A stretch of DNA of 64,000 bases, from assembly GCA_025618425.1 (NCBI GenBank), contig CM046835.1:14953200-15017199 (forward strand), read 5' to 3'. This DNA is from Heliocidaris tuberculata. Its lineage: Eukaryota; Echinodermata; Echinoidea; Camarodonta; Echinometridae. Every line of letters begins with the position of its first letter. Position 1 is the stretch's first letter. The notes under the pieces are model-generated. The model was not told the origin of the DNA. It worked only from the letters and a program-made list of their open reading frames with translations, and ran no database searches. A program made the position numbers and the translations under genes. This document shows, piece after piece, positions 1 through 13,041 of this stretch.

Positions 1-3000
1 GGAACTTTCTGTATTCAACCAATCAGTCAATCAATTTTTGTGCTGGCAAGTCTAGCCTTTTCTTTTACACACCCGTTCGTATTTTTCTGACTCCACTCCC
101 CATTAAAAGTGTCCTATATACGGTACAGACATTTCTGATAATGTTCATGTGATTATAATACAGGGTTGGCCAACAAATTTTTTTGTGAGATCAAATTTAA
201 TAATGGGCGTTTCATTCACGCATAATCCTCATTTCAGAGTGATATGGACAGCATTTGCCAAATAATGATAACTCAGAAATATTTTCCCTGTGAAAAAGGA
301 CTACATTTACAGCATGAAAATTGAATCACGAGAAAATGTTTACAGTCACTGTAGTCACAAAAATATATTATGACATTAGTTCATTATATGAACTACATGT
401 ATTAGGCGCATTAATGAATTCAATTCAATTGACAATTGACTTTTAAACAATAAAACATTTAAAAAATAAATAAAAGTTTGTTATTATGATTCGCATAATG
501 ATGTTACACAGGGTCATGTGAAATAAGAATATTTGACAATTCAGGATTAAAACTTTACAAAACAATTTTTCTAAATACTTGTATCTGTGACTACAAAACG
601 GATCAGAGGTGTTGCCGTCATGGGGCAGGGGGCAGTTTGTATTGTGGAAATTAATAGAGGACCGTTTTATTCCAGTTTATGTACATATGGCCCTCTTCCA
701 CTATCGTGAAAATGGACCTCCCCCCCCCCCCCCCCCCCCCCCCCATCCCGGGACAGTTATAACCTGTTGCACAGGGAGAGGGAGAATACATAGAAACTGA
801 AACTTATTGAGGGGAAATATCATTCATGATCCCAATAATTGAGGAAAGAATAAATCTTGATACAAATAAGATGCGGAAACATGTCTGTGTCGTTGATATT
901 ACTGTCATATTCGAGGCATCCGCAGATAAAAAGTGAAAATATAAACTATTTGCCTTTGAAGCATGTTCTTGATATTTGATATGATGATAGGATTGTTTAT
1001 CTATTTATTGCCGGATTATCAGTGGAATTCATGATGTGACAAGATTGTTTGTGTTCCACACAGGAAATCGTACAGTTTCACTGACGTATGAAATGTGTTG
1101 AGGGAATAGGAAATAACGACCGCTTAAAACTATAGGTTCAAACAAGGTACGTTCATGTTGGCAGACACAATACATGAAAATAACATGCAGGTGGATATAG
1201 GAAGGCTTGAAATAATGTTGATATTCTCAGAAAGTATATATTTATAGGATCTATGGGATTTTATTATTTTTAATCTTTCTTTTCGCCGAACCAAACTTTA
1301 TGGTGACCATGTTTATAGGAAACTATAATTACCAAAATTCGCCGCAACTTTTAAAGAATACATCTAGTGTTCATAATCATGATTGTCATGATTTTATGAT
1401 TAGGATTATTATGTTATTTGCTTTCTATTCCTTGTCCGAAGTATTTTAAGGTCACGAATATATTTGAATTTGTATTAATGTGAAATCCGAGTTAGCAAGT
1501 CGAGTTGGCGTACGTAGTTAATAATTCGTGTGAGACACTTTGCAGACAGAATAGTCACAAATGAAAAGCAAAAAGAGAAAGATTACTTTGAAATTGCTTA
1601 TAGAAAATCCACGGTCGGTCTGTGAGGCGTGCGATATAGTTCAAGGATGGCTAGCAGACCATGCAAAGTATTTGAAAAACATATGTCGTGATCTCTTTAA
1701 CTTTAACTTTCTCGGTATAGAGACGCAAGTAAGTCAGAAGCGAGAGGCTGGGATATGTTGACAGAGCAGGGGAGAGGGTTGTGATGGGGAAAAGAAAGTG
1801 TTTTCATGGAAGCTTTTCATCGGAAATGAATCCTCTGGTCTTCACAGGAAGGTGTGACCGACCTTTCCACTGTCTGCCACTAAAAGTCGTTATTCAGCCC
1901 TGTGAAATATTTTTGTTCATGTACAGACATCAGTAATATAAATTGACAAAATTATGAACGCTGTTGAACCATTATCTTATATCATACGGTCGAAATATAC
2001 CAATATAACCCTGTACATATCTCAAGCCCATTTATTTCAGGTAATAGCTGTCATGAATTGCTTACGTCACAATAGGCGTGGTCATTATGAATAGAAACCC
2101 CTTCCTTGCCCACAGCGACGACATGAATATTTCTCTCTTATGGAATAGAACCTAGCTTGATTCTCGACTCTCAGTCAATGATAGGACTAATTCTCTTTAT
2201 AGTTTAGTTCAATAATATTTAACCTGTTTCATGAACTAAGCAACCATGTTTCATGAAACAACATTAACCGTTTAACCCCGCTCGCCACTAGAAACAAACG
2301 CTATGAGAGGAGAACAATGAGTCTTGATGAAGGAAGTGACATTGATATATTGTTACCAATATCACACGTGTTGAATTTCCAGATGAAGGGGCACATCCCT
2401 TTTCACTTAGCGTGCAAAGTAGTCAATGTAAATCTTGATCAAGGAGTTGCTTTCCTAGTAACTCCTTGCCTTGATTACCCAATTTAAAACCCTAATATTA
2501 CATGGCTGAAACTTTTTAAAAATCGATGCAAACAAAAATTAATGATAACATAAGATGCAACTGTCGAAAAAGTCCTAATCTGAGGCTGAGACACGTTGAT
2601 ATCTCGGAAACGTCATTGTGGTATTCATGCATTAAGTTTCTTGAAGATTCTTGGTTCGAATACTGTGTTTAGCCTTTCTAATGGAGATGTTAAGTGGGGG
2701 GAAGGACATTAACAATCAAAATACATTTAAACACCTCCGTAAGATCTTAACCAAACACCAAGGAGTTACAACAACACATACTGCAGAAGTTGGAATTGTC
2801 TTTTTTTATATATATTAAATCAGTAAGACCTGCCCTCATCAATCAATGATTGATTATGTCGGCACCATAACCATTTTTTACTTCTTTTTTTTTTCATTTA
2901 CACACGGTAAATACATTTCAGCCAGTGACTGTTCTTAAATTATTATGTCAGTGGATTCTTCAATATGTCAAAATAACCATGAAGTATGAGAAAGGTCTTT

Positions 3001-3077
3001 CAATGTCTTCAAAGAATCTCTCTAACATTCAAAACAAGCACAGTAGCAACAGCATAAACAAAGACTACAAGCAACCG

Positions 3078-3111
<34 letters not shown>

Positions 3112-4689
3112 TACCAACTTGATACCATCAATCTGATATATAGGCCTCTTCCTATTAAACTGTCTATCGCATATCACTTTCCATCCTCTACATGAAACCC
3201 GTAGGATCATCACGTTTTCATTGGGAGAGCTCTAGAGGTTAAGTTCAAGCCCCGCATACCAGGCGTGCCTATACCATCACGTCCGCTAAGAGCTACTCGG
3301 CTGTGATACCTTAACCATCTGTTGTATGCTGTATGTCTTCATTCCAAATGTCCAATGCGTGGGATGGTGACATTAGAGGAGGCGGTTCCTCTCCCAAGGG
3401 AGTGCGCTCACACAGATTATGTCCAATGCATTATGTGATAATCCACTTTCCAATCGGTGATTGTTTTGTTTGTTTGCTGCTCCCTTAATGATTGTTATAG
3501 GACAAAATACTACAACGCATTACGAAATATACATTAAAATGAACCTTTACCTTAGTGGTATCGACCGACTGATAAATGAATATCAAAGCATTGTATTTCA
3601 TAAAGAAAACAAAACAAAACTTCTTTTCAATCAAATACAATGATGATTATGAAAAAAAGGAAAAACGAAATTATGTATTCACATTTCTAGTAGATTAGAT
3701 TTCAGAGTTGTAAAAAATTATTTCAAGCCTCTTTATTGAACATAAGCAATATCCCCATAACCTTCATGAATTTGCACATATACCTAAGCAATTCAGGTAT
3801 CATGAACAAAGACGATAAAGTCAATACTCGATATCATACCCATCACGTGACCTAATATGTCCTCAAGCAATAATCGATAATCGAATTGCCTGGTATAACA
3901 ATAGACTAACTCCTTATCACAAATGTGACATTGACATTTCGACTATCGCTCTCCGCTTCCGAATAATCAGTTTCACTTAATGACGTTTTAACAGAGACTT
4001 GCACTAAATGAAACTTGTATAATCGCCAATAGAAGGAGAATCAATGCAATAAAAAGCTTTTGGTAGGCCTATGTTTGTACTTTTCAGTACAGTAAAGGTT
4101 ATGTCAGATAGCTGCAACAATTTGTTATAATTTTTCAAAGATTGACGGCGTTAGCATTTTACTTATGCCATTCAGCTATAAAAGCCGGTTTACAGAAATG
4201 ACATGGGTCACAAAAATATTTTACATATAAACAACAGGGAATATACTTCGTAAACAAAACTTTTTCAAAATGTTAAACATCATTTTTACCAAACAGCACG
4301 GTTTTCCTACATCTAGTACACTTATGATAAATGTATGTCATGGTAACATCGTACTGGTAAAGAAATAATAAAACATTGTTGGTCTCACACACAAACACAC
4401 AAACGCACACACACACACATAGGGAAATAAACGTTAAAAGCTAAAGAAATCGTTGTGTGTTTGGATATAGAGGAAAAAACATAGGAATGAATAATAATTA
4501 AGTAAAAACTGTAACAAATATCAAATTATATAACGTTTCATTGCGAGAACAACAACATCATTGCACAAATATCAAGAAACAGAGACTAGAAGGACAGAGA
4601 AAATTATGAATTTTATAAAGGATTATCATCACATGGGCATATATAAATCGCAAAAAAAAACGTCATTCCCAAGTACATATACAACTCAC
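1..4689. other. Non-coding stretch, probably intron of the minus-strand gene
   Basis: I see no convincing exon on either strand. Open frames here are short and lack recognisable domains or good paired splice sites. Landmarks are a pure C run near 721-744, a (CT)n tract near 3078-3106 and A/T-rich unique DNA. If the signal-peptide exon at 4690-4762 is real, this stretch is its first coding intron, and the next exon lies left of the window or was missed. Confidence 0.5.
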
Positions 4690-4762
4690 CTACTGACAAA
4701 GAGAGGAGAGAGCCGATAATAAATATCCACATTGGAAGGTGCAACAGTCCTTGTAAATCCAT
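4690..4762 (-). CDS. Signal-peptide first coding exon of an unidentified minus-strand gene
   Basis: Read on the minus strand, an ATG at 4762 opens 24 codons plus one base. The peptide starts MDLQGLLHLPMW and continues with a hydrophobic stretch (IFIIGSLLSLSV), which looks like a secretory signal peptide. The exon ends in phase 1 directly at a consensus donor, GTGAGT (4689 downward). Upstream, a pyrimidine-rich tract and CAG at 4819-4817 make a good acceptor, so the whole exon is probably 4690-4816 with 54 bases of 5' UTR. A signal peptide followed by a phase-1 intron is common in genes for secreted modular proteins, including the HYR gene at 34.4 kb in this window. No downstream exon was recognised, so the product is unknown. 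The alternative is a chance open frame with chance splice sites. The combination of ATG, hydrophobic core, acceptor and donor makes that less likely. Confidence 0.5.
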
Positions 4763-5099
4763 CTTTAGATCAGCTGCTACTCAAAACAAGCTCATAGGAG
4801 CAAGAGTCTGTTTTTCCTGCAGGAACAAAACCCAGAAAAGGGGTTAATAAAAATATCGCTATAAAGTATTATCCAATCACGAATGCGTTCAAGGAGCCTT
4901 GCTGAAGTCCTCACTAAAGTTCATAAGCAATGATAAGTGTCCTCTACCAGAATATGAATGACTGCCATGTCAGGAGTATAGCACAGGAAAGCAACAGTTC
5001 ACACACTCGGCAATTTATCAGTCTGGCCAAGGGATAGACAAGATCAATATTACTCTATCGAACATGAATCGCCCGTTGTATTTGATCTCCCAAATTTAG

Positions 5100-5290
5100 C
5101 TCTAACCAGTTATAGCGACAAGAACTTTCGCACCTCCGAAGCTTCGCGCGCTTGTGCCAATCTTCTGTCGTCTGTATGAATGAGCAAAGTATCTATAATC
5201 CGCTTTAGCGAGCGGTGCACCCCTATTGGCTAGTAAGTTGTAATCCGCGCGTGCGTGCAAGGTCCATTTCCTTTTATCGGGCACTTCACT
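5100..5290 (-). promoter_or_regulatory. Candidate promoter for the minus-strand gene
   Basis: This patch is unusually rich in CpG and GCGC steps for the window. On the minus strand it holds a CCAAT box (in CTAGCCAATAGG, near 5221-5233) and, further downstream, a TATA-like TTATAGATA near 5190-5200. It lies about 300-450 bases upstream of the signal-peptide exon, which has a 5' UTR acceptor and so needs an upstream non-coding exon. The open frames that cross this patch look fortuitous. Promoter function is inferred from composition and position only. Confidence 0.3.
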
Positions 5291-6359
5291 AACTTTAGTT
5301 TAGATCGTTTGCTTTGCTACTCTATAACTTTTGTGACTAATACAAGTTGTAGAGGAATAGGTGTATATTCAAGAACTGCTGGCTATTATGATTTGATCCC
5401 AGGCAACTGGAAAACTTCTGTCAACAATGGTGAAAGTTATACAGACGTTACAAATTACTTATGGAATAAAGGAAGTAGTAGTCGGACACTTACTAGAGAA
5501 AACATATAGTTCGCGTCATTATACTTTTAGCATATCTCCCACCCAATCGCAAGGGCATGCATTCGTCTGGAAATTGAAATTCATTACATTTGTCATGACT
5601 AGGCTGGGATGGTGGTAATGATGTTGTTATTTGATACGAGACATCTGGCGTGTTGGAGTCTCGAACCAACTGTACAACTGCGATGTCGTCTCGCCGTCGA
5701 AAAGGAGTAGACATTACATGAGAAGTTTCTTGTCAACATATGGAAGGTTCTTTCGTTAAACAGAGTTCATGATGTCATGAGAATTATGAACATGATGAGG
5801 ATTACCATGGTTATAATGTCGATGTACCAAATAATGAAGCATGACTTTGATTTAAATTGATAATAACTCAATGAGCTGAGATCAAATAATATCAGCTAAA
5901 AATATCACAATTATAAATAAAATTTAACTAATTTAATTCCAGCATTATCAAGGCAGCTAGTGGTAATAACCAAAAGAATCTCATGATAATAAATACGATG
6001 ATACAGTTTTTTAATATATGACGTCATCAATTTAAATCCTTTTATTTTCCTCTACAGGAATAAAGAATGAATTTTTCGAAGTCCACGTCGTTGATTTTTC
6101 TGAACGCCTCACATGGAAACACGCACGTTAGTAATAATATTCTTCAAGAATTGAATGAAAAAAAAACACTTCAAAATATAGTACCGAATATAAAGGGATA
6201 GTATCATATCTTTGACATTTGAAATTATTGGTTGTCAATACTATTGAAATATCTAGAATTTTATGAAAAGAAAAAAAAAGGAGGGGAATTAAAAAGAGAG
6301 GAGGATGGATGGGCAACATAACCACTGCAAGCTTACTTTGTTTCCCCGTGCTTTCAAAT

Positions 6360-6390
<31 letters not shown>

Positions 6391-7140
6391 GTATGCCAGC
6401 TCCACTCTATTTTTTCGGATACGCATAGGCTCCCTCCACAGACAAATTGCTTGATACTAATACTGAACATTGAATTTGAAATATGAAGAACACTGAATAC
6501 CTACATCAAGCAATTACCATTTATATGTCACATTTATAGTTGTTTTTCCGGTGTTGGATTAGCAGTACTGAAATTATCGATATCCAAATGGCAGTTTTAG
6601 CTGTACGGTTTCAGTTAGTAAGGGAAAGAGCAATGGTAGAAGCTAGTTCTACTTCTCCCAAGGATTCTCTGGACTGTATTCTGTCCTTTCTGTGAATGGT
6701 TTCCTGTTGTTATCATGGGGCCCTATACAGATCTCATCGCAGTGTCTGGTGAGATAGATATACATGTTCCAATCCGTCTAGCCCCTTTCCTATCCACTGA
6801 AGGTACTTATGGGGCGCACATGTTGCCGATGAAATGTGTCTGCGATACCTGTGGTAATTTCTTCAGATAGGATAAAATAAGGATGATTAAATGCCACTAT
6901 AACCGTTTGGCAAACAGAATAAGTGAAATGTAGCGAGGAACTTGCCGTTATTATCTACAAAAAAGTTTTCATGTTAAAAGTACAGCAATTTTTTTTTTTT
7001 TTTTTTTGTTGTTATTTATTTATTTCTTAGTTATTATTTGCTGTTTGTTAGTCATTTCTTAGTATTCTATGACATGCACTGAACGAAGTACTGATTTAGG
7101 GAAAAATACTTTCGCTCACTGGCGGATTCATTGTAATGAA
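5291..7140. other. Intergenic stretch without recognised genes
   Basis: No exon-like blocks with paired splice sites were seen. The region holds a G homopolymer of about 28 bases near 6360-6388, a T run near 6989-7007 and otherwise A/T-rich unique DNA. Confidence 0.5.
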
Positions 7141-7555
7141 TTAACCCTTTCGAGACAATTGACCACATTTTGTGGTTTGGCTCAATAACTTTTGATGCAG
7201 AGCTCTAAAAAATATACCAGATGTATGAGTAGAAAGAGCAAAAATTTCTGCACATGCTATGTCCATTTTTGTCACATGACCATATTGCGTTTGATGTCAG
7301 GAATTTTAAAAAGGAGAATAAGCTTCAAAATCCTTAAATTGGCAACACATTGAGAGATTCAAAATCATTGTTTTTCATCAAAATTGGCAATTTTTTCAAC
7401 GTATCGATAAAATCACTAACCATGTTTATTGTTCTAAAGGACATTACACCTATTAGAACCATCTAGCACTAAAAGAAAAATATTATTGTTGCCAATTTGA
7501 AGAACCAAATGTGATCAATTTAGTCCTTAAATAATTCCTGTCCTGAAAGGGTTAA
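7141..7555 (-). mobile_element. TTAA-flanked MITE, family A, copy 1 (piggyBac-like)
   Basis: The element starts TTAACCCTTTC and ends GAAAGGGTTAA, so it has short terminal inverted repeats and TTAA at both edges. This is the target choice of piggyBac-superfamily transposons. The interior is non-coding and A/T-rich. It aligns along its full length, in reverse orientation, with the copies at 42059-42475 and 44089-44503; shared phrases include CCACATTTTGTGG and GGCAACA. At about 415 bp with no transposase it would have moved with an enzyme supplied elsewhere. Confidence 0.75.
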
Positions 7556-7751
7556 CCCATTGTGTATGGGAGCCGGGTAGCTCCTGTATTAAGCCTATAG
7601 GAAAAAGATAATTCAGTAGTCAACGGGTTAACTACTTTCATAATTACAGACGGTAATTGTAAATTACACTTTGAAGAGTTAAGAGGGATATTGCTGCATA
7701 AAGAATCAGAGGGACAAAAAGAGCTGGTAATAAAGCTGTATAGAAGGATAG

Positions 7752-7970
7752 ATATGTGGAGGTGTCATTGATGAGTGGTTTGGAGATACGACAGCCATGG
7801 GTTCGAGCCTCGGCATGCCCTTTGGCAAGACATTAATCTATATTTGCCTCTCTCCACTGGAGTGTTGTAAACGTGTACCTGACAAGAACGAATTCATTGA
7901 ATACTGATGTAATTGTGGAGCTGCTTGAGCACTTGGTGTATATGAGCGCTATAAACAAGAAGTCAATATC
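7752..7970 (+). mobile_element. tRNA-derived SINE
   Basis: A degenerate tRNA-like head (GTGTCATTGATGAGTGG, A-box region) is followed by a good B box, GGTTCGAGCCT at 7800-7810. Then comes the phrase CCTTTGGCAAGACATTAATC, which recurs in the SINE at 61.29-61.52 kb and, more diverged, at 31.5 kb. The tail ends near GAGCGCTATAAACAAGAAG. It has no coding capacity and reads as an old, diverged copy. Confidence 0.65.
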
Positions 7971-8385
7971 ATCATTACAAAAAGACAGAACGCATGGGAA
8001 ATGACTGGAAGACATTTCTATAACATTGTGGTGGAGGCACAGAGAGACAGGACGAGTGAAGTTTTCGATGAGAAGTGTTGTGGCACGATGTAAACGTAAA
8101 TGGCAAGATGATAAAAGTGGAAGAGTGGAAGAAAGAGAGAGGGAGAAGGGTGGATAAAGATCACTGTGAATCACTTTAGTTCACCGTTGTCTGTAGGTGA
8201 AATGCAATCATTTTAACTTACTACCTGTGCATATTACAGCATGCACTATTTTGTCGTGTTCAGGTAGTTCATCCGTTAACACGTGATAGGAAATCGAAAA
8301 AGGGACTTTAAGAAGTGGGTATGGGTTTTCCTTTCAACCTAGCATGAACTTTCCTCAAGTATGTTGGAATACTCCTCCCCCCCCC

Positions 8386-8582
8386 CCTCTCTCTCTCTCT
8401 CTTTCTTCTTCTTCTTCTTCTTCTTCTTCTTCTTCTTCTTCTTCTTCTTCTTCTTCTTCTTCTTCTTCTTCTTCTTCTTCTTCTTCTTCTTCTTCTTCTT
8501 CTTCTTCTTCTTCTTCTTCTTCTTCTTCTTCTTCTGCTTCTTCTTCTTCTTCTTCTTCGTCTTCTTTCTTTCTTTCTTTCTT
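8386..8582. repeat. Long (CTT)n trinucleotide tract
   Basis: A short (CT)n leads into about 50 units of TTC/CTT, interrupted once by CTGCTT and once by CGT, then (CTTT)n. One strand is pure pyrimidine and the other pure purine over about 150 bases, which is the composition that can form triplex DNA. The long Ser or Phe open frames through it are artefacts of the repeat. Confidence 0.95.
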
Positions 8583-9069
8583 ACATTTTATTTCTTTTCC
8601 AGAAATAAAGTGTGTCTCCCGAAAAGTAGAAAGTCGTTCGTGGGTGATATCCTCTGTCCGAATGAACTTACCCGCTTTACACCCACATTCAAAATAAAGT
8701 TATAGAATCTAAACTAGGAACTTCAAATCTCGGTTTCAAGGAAGAAATGTGTGTAAATGTAAAATTTGACTATAAACTTAATGATTTATTTCCCAGTGAA
8801 AATAACATTTGATAACAAAATATTCATCTGAAAATGGTAGGTTCCATGAAAAAACAACCTTTTTTTGTCTGTGAATTGATTTTTTTTTTTTTTTTTTTGT
8901 CGAATACATACAAGTATCAATCCATTTAACCTTACTAGGCTTATGCTAAGTATTCAGCCTTTTGTCTTACTTCTCAGATATGGTGTTAGTCATAATTGTA
9001 ACAGTGATATCTCACGGGAATTTCCTGGCAGTCAAGATGCCGGGAATGCCCGTTTTTCCACAACTTTTT
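8583..9069. other. Unique non-coding DNA
   Basis: No gene or recognised repeat was seen apart from a T run near 8880-8898. Confidence 0.5.
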
Positions 9070-9156
9070 TTTTTTTTACTGGAAATCAGCATATATTTGC
9101 AATAAAATTATGTAAATTTACAATAAAATTATGTAAATGCTGATTTCCGGTAAACC
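9070..9156. repeat. Short foldback: inverted repeat around a duplicated A/T core
   Basis: TTACTGGAAATCAGCAT at the left is matched in reverse complement by ATGCTGATTTCCGGTAA at the right. Between them ATTTGCAATAAAATTATGTA and its near copy TTTACAATAAAATTATGTAA lie in tandem. It looks like a small foldback element or a hairpin-derived duplication. Confidence 0.7.
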
Positions 9157-10497
9157 AACAAACTTGCTGTTGTCTTACAGGAAAAAACTGCAAAATTGAA
9201 ATAACGGCAATAACTTGTAATTTCAAGGGCTAAAAACCTGTAGTTTTACAGTTATTTTTTACAGTGTACTCTAACTATTAGTTTCTCTCAGAATAGGATT
9301 GGTAAGATGGGACCCATATTCGTCCATCTCCATTGCTTTGACAAGCTGTTAGAAAATTTGTTTAATAGGCCTACACACAAAATTCGTGCAAGATGTTTCC
9401 ATTGGCAGGACTCGTGGTGTTCTAACGACTTATGTAAACTTCGTGTGAGAAATTCACTTTGACCTAGGTATGGTTCTCACTGCATCCCTGGGGTTTCCCG
9501 ACAACTCTTTGCAGCTGATTCACTAGATCCTCTTTCTTGTTAAAGTCCAGTTGACATGCCTTCCTTCCTACGTCACGAGAGATTCCTCCACAGACTACTT
9601 AACGTCTGCTTCAGTATCCCAGTCGGGGCTGATATCTAGGGAGCTGTTTGGATTCATAGGGATAACAAGCCATGCTAACATCCAGGGGTGTCGCGATACC
9701 TTATGAATAGAGGGACCAAGACCAACTTTGCCGACAATTATTAATAATTTTCTCATAAGCAAAAAATATTAAAAATATGAAAGGTTCTCAGATTATCGAA
9801 TTTGCTGACATTATCTTAAGAAATGCTTACAGAGAATAACACCCCCTCGAGCGACATTCGCTCTAACATAAAAAAACTCCATGATACACACCTAGGGAAA
9901 TGTAAAAGGTTGTTTTCGATTGCCTATGACCTTGAAAGGAGTCCTGTTTTCTGGTAATGAAACTGTTTAGATTAAATCTCAACAGTTTATTCTAAATAAT
10001 TTGTCGTGTAGCATATTATGAGCAGCAAAGTGTTAGATCTCGTTTACCTCAAGAAAGCATCTCACTTGAACTTCACTGTGTAAAGATATAACAGGAGTTC
10101 AAGATCGAAAGAAAACATAGATGCGGGAGATCAAATTGATTTTTTGATATCATATCCCTGTTCTAAAACTGAGCTTTAAGACAAAAAATTCCTAGCATTA
10201 TAGAATTATGTTTATTTTACTATTTTATCATCTAAATGCACAGAATCTGATGAAGAGTTTTAAGGGGCTGACTAGACCATTAATGGGCTTTATAAACACA
10301 ATTTAAAAATTAGTGAATGAGTAAATTACGCAATGCGTAATAAATGTCCCCGCCGAAGTGCAGATCTGTGGAAATTAACTAGCCTGAAACTTAAAACTTT
10401 AGTGAATAAAATAATAATGTTACTGCATGCAAAAGAAGAGAATACCAACAATGCATGTATACAACTGAAATATAAAACATGAAAACATTATGAACCT
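9157..10497. other. Intergenic stretch without recognised genes
   Basis: No exon, RNA gene or clear mobile element was seen. Open frames are short and featureless on both strands. Confidence 0.5.
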
Positions 10498-11235
10498 TCA
10501 GCATTTTGAATAAATTTGCATAAATTTGCATGAATAATGAATTTCAAAATTCTGTGTAGAAGTTTGGAAGCCCCCACCCAGCCCTACCAGATAAAACAAT
10601 CGGAATCAAAATCCGATGTGAAATAGAGGAGAAGTAGCATTTTTTGTCAATTTTGAATAAATTTGCATAAATTTGCATAATTAATGAATTTCAAAATTCT
10701 GTGTAGAAGTTTGGAAGCCCCCACCCAGCCCTATCAGATAAAACAATCGGAATCAAAATCCGATGTGAAATAGAGGAGAAGTAGCATTTTTCGTCAATTT
10801 TGAATAAATTTGCATAAATTTGCATAATTAATGAATTTCAAAATTCTGTGTAGCAGTTTGGAAGCCCCCACCCAGCCCTATCAGATAAAACAATCGGAAT
10901 CAAAATCCGATGTGAAATAGAGGAGAAGTAGCATTTTTCGTCAATTTTGAATAAATTTGCATAAATTTGCATAATTAATGAATTTCAAAATTCTGTGTAG
11001 CAGTTTGGAAGCCCCCACCCAGCCCTATCGGATAAAACAATCGGAATCAAAATCCGATGTGAAATAGAGGAGAAGTAGCATTTTTCGTCAATTTTGAATA
11101 AATTTGCATAAATTTGCATAATTAATGAATTTCAAAATTCTGTGTAGAAGTTTGGAAGCCCCCACCCAGCCCTATCAGATAAAACAATCGGAATCAAAAT
11201 CGGCCAAGAAATGACGGAGAAGTAGCATTTTCTAA
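10498..11235. repeat. Tandem array of five 147-bp units
   Basis: The phrase GTGTAG (within ATTCTGTGTAG) recurs at 10554, 10701, 10848, 10995 and 11142, giving four spacings of exactly 147 bp. Units share the block GAAGCCCCCACCCAGCCCTA and the doubled AAATTTGCAT. Copies differ by only a few bases, so the array is young or kept homogeneous. The last unit changes (CGGCCAAGAAATGACGG) and runs into (GGAC)n. Confidence 0.95.
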
Positions 11236-11239
11236 CATT

Positions 11240-11300
11240 TGAGCACACACGGACAGACGGACGGACGGACGGACGGACGGACGGACGGACGGACGAACGA
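11240..11300. repeat. (GGAC)n microsatellite next to the 147-bp array
   Basis: About a dozen units of GGAC/GACG lie directly after the last 147-bp unit and give way to a CACACACG stretch. They may belong to the same repeat element. Confidence 0.9.
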
Positions 11301-11547
11301 ACACACACACGCACACACGTACGGAGCCCGTTTCATAGTCCCCTCGCGAACTTCGTTCGGCGGGACAATTAATCAATTCTCAATCGCAAACATTGAAAGC
11401 ATGATTTTTATTTTTGTCTCACCTAGAATTTAAGATTTCCTTTACAATTTCGTGGAGATGTCATATTTTCAGATGCATTTTCTTTTTCACATAGCTTTGA
11501 TAAATGAGTGAAGTTATGTCTTGACATACCTCTTGACAGAAACGATG

Positions 11548-11551
<4 letters not shown>

Positions 11552-11595
<44 letters not shown>
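11552..11595. repeat. (AT)n microsatellite
   Basis: An alternating AT run of about 20 units. The flanks carry related phrases in opposite orientation (GTTTCTGTCACGAA at right of the run, TTCGTGACAGAAAC at 11698-11711), so it sits within a small inverted structure. Confidence 0.85.
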
Positions 11596-11598
<3 letters not shown>

Positions 11599-11814
11599 CG
11601 TTTATTTGTTTCTGTCACGAACTTTAGACACTTCTTATTGATAAAGGATAACATTTTGTCATAATCACTTGATAAAGGCACTAGGAAGTGTCGAAAATTC
11701 GTGACAGAAACAAATTAACATTGAATTTAAGCATGAAACGACTTTTTTTTTTTTAGTCTTCATATGCCAACACGTCGGTTTCATATCGAATATATATATA
11801 TATATACGTATATA

Positions 11815-13007
11815 GATGCGAAGATTTGGGGAGGAACAGTTTGGATTTAGGAAAGGCAAATGAACCATTGATCCACTGTTTGTAATCAGGCAAATCATGG
11901 AAAGGAAACTGGAGTTTGGACAGGAAAGCTACTGGGCCTTTGAAAATCTAGAGAAAGCATATGACAAGGTCAACCGAAAGATGATCCCACCTGTCCTGAG
12001 ACACTACGGTGTCCCAGATGAACTAGTGCAGATGGCAATGGCTTTGTACAGAACACCGCTAACTTGTGTAAGAACCTGTTTCGGAACAACAACCCCATTT
12101 GAAGTGAATGTGGGCTTACACTAAGGAACAGCTCTGAGCCCTCTGATCTTCATAGTACTGCTGGACTACATCAGTAAGCAGTGCCCAATGGAAGGAGGTC
12201 ATAGAAGCTCATCTACGTAGATGATGTGGCAGTAGACACGGCTGAGGAGCTGCAGGAAGCCATATCCACGTGGTATGAAAAGTTGGCAGCACACGGAATG
12301 AAGATGAACACAGCAAGCAAAGACTGAGGTTTGGTGGTGTCACGAAAGCAACCAGCACCAAGTATACAGATTATGGTAGATGCCCAACAACTGAGGCAAA
12401 CCAACTGTTTCAAATACCTTGGGAGCTGGTTGCAGGAAAGCGGGGAACTGGACAGAGGGTTAAACTCGGTTGCAAGGAACAGGGAAGCCATGGAGAAGTG
12501 TAGTAGGAGTGTAGGAGTAGTTCATGATAAAAGCATGCCCTTGAAGCTGAAGGCCCAGATCTACAAGACTATGGTTCGTCCAGTGATATTGTATGGAGGA
12601 GAGACATGGGCTGTAAAGGAGGAGCAGATCAAGAAGTTGGAAGTGGCATCAGAGATGAAATGCTTAAGAACTATTAGGGGAGTCACCAGATTGGACAGAA
12701 GAAGGAATGTGGAAGTGCAGAAGGATGTTGGGGTGCATGTTAGGGATAAGAGAGAAAATGAAAGAGAGCAGACTCAGATGGTATGGACATGTGAAGAGGA
12801 GCCAAGAGAACGACCTCATTCGATGGGCAGTAGAACACAGTGGAGAGGGGAAGAGAAAGAGAAAGAGAGGAAGGCCAAGGAAGAGATGGATGGATTGTAT
12901 TAATTAAAGAGGATGAAGCTGAAGTGGATTTGGAGTTAGTAAATGAACTAACTAAATGGAGGGCGGTGACGAGAAGACCCGACCCCCCACTGAGGGGATT
13001 CACGAGG

Positions 13008-13041
<34 letters not shown>

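Noticed and set aside
5102..5284. 60-codon minus-strand open frame rich in Ala and Arg
   Set aside because: The openness follows from the CpG-rich patch; there is no domain, and promoter function is a better reading.
8344..8705. Poly-Ser and poly-Phe open frames
   Set aside because: They are translations of the (CTT)n tract in two frames, with no domain or splice support.
10498..11235. CRISPR-like array
   Set aside because: The 147-bp units are contiguous tandem repeats without unique spacers, and the genome is eukaryotic.
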